A program made the position numbers and the translations under genes. 64,000 nucleotides of DNA from Micrasema longulum (lineage: Eukaryota; Arthropoda; Insecta; Trichoptera; Brachycentridae), in the NCBI GenBank assembly GCA_022494885.1, contig JAGVSM010000931.1:1-64000 (forward strand), in the 5' to 3' direction. This document shows, one piece after another, positions 53,201 to 62,084 of this stretch. Position 1 is the stretch's first letter; each line of letters opens with the position of its first letter. The notes beneath the pieces are model-generated. The model was not told the DNA's origin. It saw nothing but the letters and a program-made list of their open reading frames with translations, and did not search any database.

Positions 53201-56200
53201 TACCTCTTATGTATATTGTAGAACCAATAAAATAAAATTAAAATTCAACATACTGTTTGAAAAATGTATATTTTAAAAATATATATTTTATTTTATTAGT
53301 AAGTTCAAAAAAAAAAATGTAGATGATTTTTAATTTTTAACATTATTTTTGATTTCTCATTACTATAACACAATTTTTTTTTAACAAAATACCCTCAAAT
53401 ATTTTTTCAAAATAAAATTACACATTTTCCTTTTAGTTATCAATAAAAAAAATGTAAAAAAAAAAAGATATTGCCGGCACAACGACGACATATTTGTCAA
53501 TACAATTACACATGTATAAATTTTTAACGAGGAAGTTCAGTGCTACGGGAAATTATAATAAAAATGTTTTCTTACATGCGGTAAAAATTAGAGCATTTAA
53601 TTGTACGGCGAAGTTCCTCTAAAATGTGTGAAAATTAATAAAAATGATTATTAATAAAAGTGAACAACTGTAAATAACATCACAAGTTCTTCTAAATCAA
53701 CTGATGATAGTGTTGTCATAGATTTCCGGTTTCCGGGAAGCCAACCCACCAATCAGGATAACTCACCGAAGAGAACTAGTGACATCAGGCGAGGAGTAAT
53801 TAAAGAATTACAAAATTTAAAAAAATCATAGTGATGATAATACGATACATAAATATAAAAAAATGTTGGCTTAGTTTTATAGTCTATTAACAAATGAAGA
53901 AAAAGCACCAAACTTCCTCATTGGAGTACCGATGCAGAGCTCTGGCGCCACTTGGTGCGGAAATAATGATGAATAAAATTACTTACAAGTGAATTCTTTC
54001 TAATTGCTTTTTCATTGCATGTTGATCAAACTGATCAGCATCTCCCTCTTCTCTCTCCATTCGATCCATTCCTCTCTCATCTTCATCTCCTGAAGCTCTC
54101 CACTCGTCCTCTGAAGTGAGTTCAGCTTCTTGATCGAAAAACTCAGAAGCCATTTTCTTTTTCTTGGGTTTTTCTTGCATTTCATTTTCCACAACAATCT
54201 GAAAGAATTAAAACATATTCATTTAACAATTGAAATACATTTATATATTAGGGGGACATTGCGATCGATATATAAAATGATTAAGTACGGACTTCTACGT
54301 ACTAAGGTATTCTGATCGGAGCCAAACTGTCATTAAGTTGGAATCAAATACAGCCAAACTTGGTTATTACGAGGAAGATGGAACCGATTGAATTCACACA
54401 TTATAAGCATTACTCTTTATACAAGAGAAAGGTGTTTTTAAATACAATCACCCTTGCATATAGTTACTAAGTAAATAAATATATGTATAATTCATACAAA
54501 TAATTTAAAAGTAAAAAAGTTAAGGAAAGTTATAATAAATGCTTACAAACATACCACTTTCTAAATTCCAAATGCAGATAAACATACATTCTTATTTTTC
54601 CACAATCAGAGAAAACTTTTTAAGCATTCTGTCATTTTTCCCGTCACATTCTATTTCACAAATAATTGCTACTTTTTCACAAATTGAGATATTTCCTATT
54701 GGTAGTTTTTTTTTTTTTTTTTAAATATATATTTGGACCCCTGTATTTAGTAGCCTTACGTGTCATGTACAAGGCTAAGGTACTCGGAAAAAAAAAAAAC
54801 GTTTTTGTTTATCTTGGAAATGGGATGTTCGATCACTGATTTTGGTTTATTACCTTTTTGAGTCCAATCACCATTGTTGCAAAGTTCAAGAACAATGGCG
54901 CGTGATAACTACTTTTGACTACAGTGTGGATATCTGTTAAGGATATTCCATCTTTCCTGCATTCTGCTTCAAGATTATGGCGTTGCAAACTGAAAAATGG
55001 GCACTGAAATAACAGATGTTCTATACTCTGTGAAGAAATATCATCGCATGGACAATCTTATGTCTACAATCTTATGTCTCTGTCTTATGACAACATGTCT
55101 ACTACCTCTTGGTAGTAGACATGTTTATAATTCAAGGATTAGTTTTTAACTGATCTGACATCACCCACTCGTAATATTTATCAAACATTGACCATAGATC
55201 ATTAAAAAAACTATAAAAACTCCCTAAACAGGGATATCATACATAAACTACAAAAGAAATGGTGAATTGTACTGATTGTATGTGGTACCGAGCTGGTATT
55301 TACTGAGTTCACAAAGCTTGGATTTTTTACACACAATTTCAACCAAATATGTGATACTATTTCAACGTTGTGGGTGTCGGTGAAAACATCAATTAGGTAC
55401 TTAGACACTTACAACGTGTGACAATCTGATCCTGACGCCCAGCGGTATCAGTCCTAAGTTAGCCGCTTGTTTGGATTTTATTACTTGGATTCTTATTTGA
55501 AAAAACACGTTTTTCAATGATTGAAGAGTTTTTGCTTATCTGTTGTTATCAAGTTGGACTGAATATACAAAATTACCTCATTTTCTTCAGAGTCATAGTC
55601 TACAAGACGGTCAGTTTCCTCTTCATCTTCAAATGATTTCTCGGAGCCTTGATCCTCTTCTTCAGACTCTTCATCATCTTAAAACATGATCAAAGTATCA
55701 ATAAATATATATTTTTAATTATTATTGTTATTGTATTGTTATATCAGTGGTTAGTGCCTTTTCTACCGTGCATTGAGTCTCGAGTTCGGTTCCCGACAAG
55801 GTCGATTGGATTAGATCTGAAGCTAGTCATTAATGAATTAATTTTTTTTTACATTATAAATAGTAAAAATAGTGTCACTTCACTGGGGTTACCCGTCCCA
55901 AGGACACTGACATATATGCTTAAAAAAAAAATTATGTGAGAATATACAAAGAAATTACTACTTAATAAATTAATTAGGAAATTAAAAAATGTTAAAACAG
56001 TTTTAAACACTACGTAAGTATGTTTATATTTAATTTCTAATATTTTAATTGTACATATTTATTTAATTGTATGTTTTGCGAACATTTACTGCCGCTATTC
56101 TTGTGTTTTTTTATACAGCAAAAGAGTCTGAAGTTAGTCTCTATCATTATACCAACTAGTTCATAAGTCAAATTGATAATCAACATTTTCATGTTTTTTT

Positions 56201-59200
56201 AGTTGTAATTTTACAAACAGTTTATTCTGTTTTATGAACATTGTTATTTTAAAGATGGTTTATTGTGTTTTACAGACATTTATCATTTATGAATATGGTA
56301 TTCGAAAAGTTGCAATAAAAAAATGGTTCAAACATTACTCAACAAATTTTTTAATAAAAAAAATATCAGCTGAAATAATTTTTTTCACTACCCTCCATTG
56401 AAATTTTTCCTCTATATATATTTTTTTTCGTTCAGTCCCCTAAAAAACGTAATTTAGGGGTTTTACTGTACCTACAATATGTTTATATGTACTACTTATT
56501 TTCTCAAAATCATAGTTTGGGTACGTAGGAAGAAATTGCCCTTAGGCAATAAACTGTATATAAAGTGTTTAAATAAATATGTAGGTAAAAAGGTGCTATA
56601 AGGATGAATCAAGTAAAGGACAGAGTTGGCAGATATGATTTTTAAATACTTACCAGATATTTTTATTTGTTTTCTTTTCTTTTCTCTCTCCTTCCTCGAT
56701 TTAAGAACTTTCTTTTTCAGACTAACATTTTCATTTTCTACATTATCCTCTTCAGAACTAGTTAGTATCGTAAACTTCTTCCTGACACTTGCCACATTAA
56801 CTGAAGACAACATCTGTTTGCTTCCATCACTGGGTTTAATTTCAATATTCGATTCTTTGCTATCCGATTTGAAGAAAGAAGTGATTGATTTATCTTTGAA
56901 CCTTGCATTATCAAGAGTTGCACACTGATCTTTGGACACTTCAAAATTCGGCATTTCTGGTAATTTTTCAAGTTTTTCAAAAGTTGTGGTAATTGAAATT
57001 GCATTTTCAATTGTTTCCGTATTCTGAGCTTCTGACCAAACAAGAGATATATTCTCAGAATCTTCCTGTAAAAGACAGTTTAAGATGTAGTAAAGACAAT
57101 TAATTTAAAAACTGTTATTTTAGGTATTTTCATAACAAAAGCCCAGAGGGTCGATTGACTGAGAATGTTTTAGCAGGTAACAGTAGCCAATGTCATGCCG
57201 TTTCAGCACAGGGGTAGGCAGAAATGATAAAAAATCAAATCACTCTGTCTTTCCATACAGACCTCGTATCCTTTACATTCATACAAATCGACTGGATGCG
57301 CCACATTTTACTATGCTATGTAGGTTGCGTGTTAAATTTATTAACTACCTACTGAGCCCTAGTGGAAATGTTGAAATTATTCTACTGTGGGTACCGTCCT
57401 TTTTCTCTCCGGCCCAATAACTCCAGAACTGTCAACGCCAGTGCAAGTGACATTGCATTCTCGCGCGATTCCTTTAAAGTTACTTAAGTTTTCGCTATAA
57501 TAAAAATTTGATAACGTTATTCAATCCACCGCACTGCGGCAACACGAAAATAAAAAAAGAACACAAGTTCATAGTACACAACAAAATATCTCATAGAGCC
57601 TACTGCGAGAGAAGTTCGAGCATTAAGGTTGGCAGAATCCCAGTGCAAGGTACGTAATTGCATTAATTTTTTATTGGGGTTCAGTGGCAATTTCTTCTTT
57701 GCAGTTTCAATCTTGGGGATTGGTTTGCAGCAAAGACCTGCATCTCGTCCTCGATTGGTCTCTATTCTCTGCAGCCCTCTTCAACTCGGTATATGAGGCG
57801 CATTTAAATCCTCGCACACTTGCTCCAAATATTCCTGTTGGGGGCGCCCTCTGTGATTTGTTCCCTGAGCCATTCCCTCTATTATATCATGCAGGAGACC
57901 CTCATGGCGTATGATGCGGCCGATCCATCGGGCTCGCCTCTCTAAGATAGTTTTGATTAGGTGCCTTCCTTCTACGATTTTGCTGAGAACCTCATCATTA
58001 GTGATATGGTTCTCCAGGAAATTCCTAATATTTTTCTGTAGCACCACATCTCAAAGGCCTCAAGTCTTTTTTTTATATGTATATGGAAAATAACAACCAC
58101 AAAAGTCGCAAAGTAGCGAAACTGCAATTTGAGTGCCCACCTGCTATCTGGTGAGTGGCGCGATCAAACTGCGGTTAAGATAAAGTCTTCAAACCACAAT
58201 TTTGTCCAAAGTTGTTATGTTATTTTGAATGTGTTTTTAAGTAATTACATGCGTCTTATTCTAGAAAAGGATTTAAGTAAATAGACGGTTGGAGTTCAAA
58301 TCCTTTAGCGAGAATGTGTATAAGGCTTACGCATTTGGTTTTAGATTTATATTTTAAATTATGAAACTGGTTTTCCCAGAATTGTGGTTTGAAGTCTATG
58401 TCCTGAACATAGTGGATATTTTCATGCCGACTTTTTACATGTCCATATTATTAAATCCAAGTCATTTATATTCAGTAACATTCGCAATGTAAATCTTTTT
58501 AGACAGTTTTTCGCTGTCCATTCGCTCAATGTATCCAAACCAACGCAGCACCCTCTTCTTTAATTTGTCGATAATGCTTGTCACAGCCTTGCATACTGTA
58601 TGGATTTTAATATTTGGGCACCTATTGTAAATAGTTTTAACATACATTCACCTGAGGGGTCACATTTATAATAATTTAACCTACTTTCCTTGTTTTTTCA
58701 ATTCCATACTTTGCTTCCATACATTTGGGTTGGTACCGGTATTGTGAACTGCTAATTTCGCCTCCCCCGATTAACATACATACAAAAAAATATTGATAAA
58801 TATTATAGTATTACCTTTTCGTTTGCTGGTTCATTGGGTACGGCTCGGTCTTCATTATCATTAATTCCTGCAAACTTTCCAGTGCACAACTCCATGAGTT
58901 CATTCTCTGTGTTTTGGGACATTTCACCGTCAACAGTAGGCGTTGCATTGTGAAATATTGCGGACATGGTAATGTCAGTTGGCTTACATGATGCTGTTTG
59001 CAAATCCTGGCTTGGAAACTTACCCGAACATAGGTTCTCCAGTTCTTGGGTGTCCTGAAAAGTATTATTCAATCTATATACATTTGCGTTGGTACACCAA
59101 AAGCGTATCTTGATCATCTATTCTATTTCTGCATTATTTATAATTTTTATTCTCTTTTATTTTCTTATTCGTTTTTGTTGGTAACTTTAACTTAAAAGTA

Positions 59201-62052
59201 ACTTTAATAATAACTCTTTGGACTTACCTGTATAGTTTCTGAAGTATCCGATTCAAACAGGAGTTTCTTCTGCAGATTTGCAAATTTATCAGCTTCATGT
59301 GGAGACTTGTATTTCGGAGATGACGGAGTTAGTCGAGGGGATGGGGTTTGGTCAACAGATGCCTGTGAAGAAATATAAACTTAGTACATTTTGATTTTTG
59401 ATTCTGATATAACTTCAAAGTGTCTATTTACGGGCGTAATAATAATAATAATAATAATGATTTATTAACAAAAATTACAATTTCTTTATCTACTACATAC
59501 ACACTTAGGTAATAGATTTTTCTGGATTATCTCTAGTCTGCCTAACTAGGTACAACCTGTTTTAAGGCAGACATTTTTATGCGAAAATAAACAATCACAT
59601 GACGACATACTAATTAATTTATTATAAAGTTATAAAATGTATATACCATTTATTATTTTAGAAGGTTTTTTAGTAAGTTTTCCGATTTTTCTCTACCTAA
59701 ATCCAGTAACCATTTTATTACAAATTTGTTAGATAGAATTCGGGTCATGGTTTTGTAATGTTCAAGTAACATATTGAATATTTTGGGGCCCAGAAACCTG
59801 AAATTTCTTTGCCCGAATTCAGAATTTGTGGTAGACCCCATGACCCATCCTTTAGTTTGACTTCTGGTAGTGTGGAAGTGTTCCTTTTGGGATTTGGTAG
59901 AATAATTTGCTTTCACAAACATAATTATTCTAGATATATATAATTGCCTTATTTTATTTTTATTTTTATTTTATTAGGGAAATCAACAGTTCTACATACA
60001 TATTTTTAGTAAACAAACAGATATAGTGTATAAACTCAGAACTAATAACAGATTTCCACATAGTATACAAAGTTAGTAAAGAATATATATATTACATATC
60101 AAATAAATACATACAATTTATACATATAAAAATGTTATTTTCATGTACTCAATAATCAAAGATTTTTTAAATATTTATTTAAGAACATTAAGTTACTGTA
60201 AATTGGGCGGGATAAGGACAAAAATGCTTGAAGAGAGGATAAGGAGGGGAGGGGAGATGTACATATTTATTATTATAATGTCTACTAAGTTACATAATAC
60301 ATTTTTAGTGTAAATTTTAAATCTGACAGAGTGATGTTTGTATAATCTATATTTTACAATTTTGTATTGTACATTGAAAAAGTCCTACGAAAAAAAGCAT
60401 TTTTAACATACGATGTTTTACTTGTTGGTACATGAAACAGGTGGTACCGTCTACAAATCCTGGCTGGCACATGTATTGTTATTAAACCAAGCAGCTCTGT
60501 ACAGTCAACCATTCCTGTCACAATTTTGTAAAGCAGTAGTTGGTCCGCACACACTCTGCGGTATTGTAGAGAAATGATTCCATGGAAGGTAGAGGCAGTG
60601 AGAGTAGATACATAAGAAATACCGGTTTTGTATTTAAGGTACTTTATAAATCCATATATCCAATATATCAAATGAAGAATAGTTTTTCGCATGTAAAATA
60701 TAGCCCGAATATAAGTTTTTTTTTACAGTTATGAATTAATAAGGGTCTTTAAAATAATTGCGAGTAAATTTTTTTTTTGATTCCCGCAAAAATGCTTTAT
60801 TGCATTCATCGGGCACGCCTCTAAAACGTCACGATTCGGTTAATTTTTTTACCATTGTTTGTGTCCGTTTAAATAGACCACCGTATATTTCACAAATTTG
60901 ATATCACGATCAATCATGTCACATTTTTGTGTAGGCGTATTTGTTATAAATTTAATTTAAAAAATCACACAAGAAAACATTTTTCCCAACAACCATATCC
61001 ATAATTAGGTGCGAAGGTTTTCACGGTCACTGTTATCAATATTATGTATCTTTTTTGGGTGATACCGTGTATGTTGGATTTGATCCGACGTTTCGGCTAC
61101 CATTGCAGGTTTTCCCTGAAGATGGCTCCTGCAATGGTAGCCGAAACGTCGGATCAAATCCAACATACACGGTATCACCCAAAAAAGATACATAATAACC
61201 ATATCCATATTGATTTTTCAAATTCCAGTAATTTAAAAAAATCTATTTCACATATTTTTATCAGTAATCATAGTATGTGATATTTCCCTATTACGGACGA
61301 CGGCAACAGTTTGAATCAGCTACATTCAGGTAAAATCCAGAAAAAAGAAAAGAAGAGAAGATAAGTTCGCCTTGAGGTTTACCAGGGTGAGCTTTTGCCT
61401 ACCATGCCTGAGGTTATCGGTTTAATTCTCGACAATTTGGCAGTAAATAATAATTTAAAAAGGGTGATTTTCACTTAAATATTTAAAGTTTTGTAAGCAT
61501 TTCGGCAAATTGATCAGGTCCAATCAATTTAATCACATTCAGTTTTTATTTAATTTGTGGGACTCGTCTGAAAAGTAATGTCCACTGTCACCCGACATAC
61601 TACCGTCTTAAGGAAAAGGTGAATCATGCATTTCCAATACGTAAACAACAAAATAATCAAAACATCCAAAATACTGATTATCTGGCACGGATGTCAAACT
61701 GCTGTTAGTAAGGGAAATTGAAGAAACCTTAATTCCCCACCTGGAAGTAAAACTATGGACAACTACTATAAAATTTATTATAGAAGAAGAAGAGTGATAC
61801 TTTAATCCACAAATTTGGAATATCCAGTGACCGGTTTCAACACTTTCGCGACATCTTCGAGACTGGTATCTTTATTAAGGAATTCAATGTCAAAATTCAA
61901 TTCAAATTCTATACAAAACAGAGGTAATGATAGAGGATTCAAAATTATATGAAAGTAAATTATGTTAAATTATTTCGTCTTAAGGATCATTAACAAAGTG
62001 TTTCGGGTTAACTAATGGGTTGATATAATGATATTTTAATGAGTTTAAGTGT

Positions 62053-62084
<32 letters not shown>

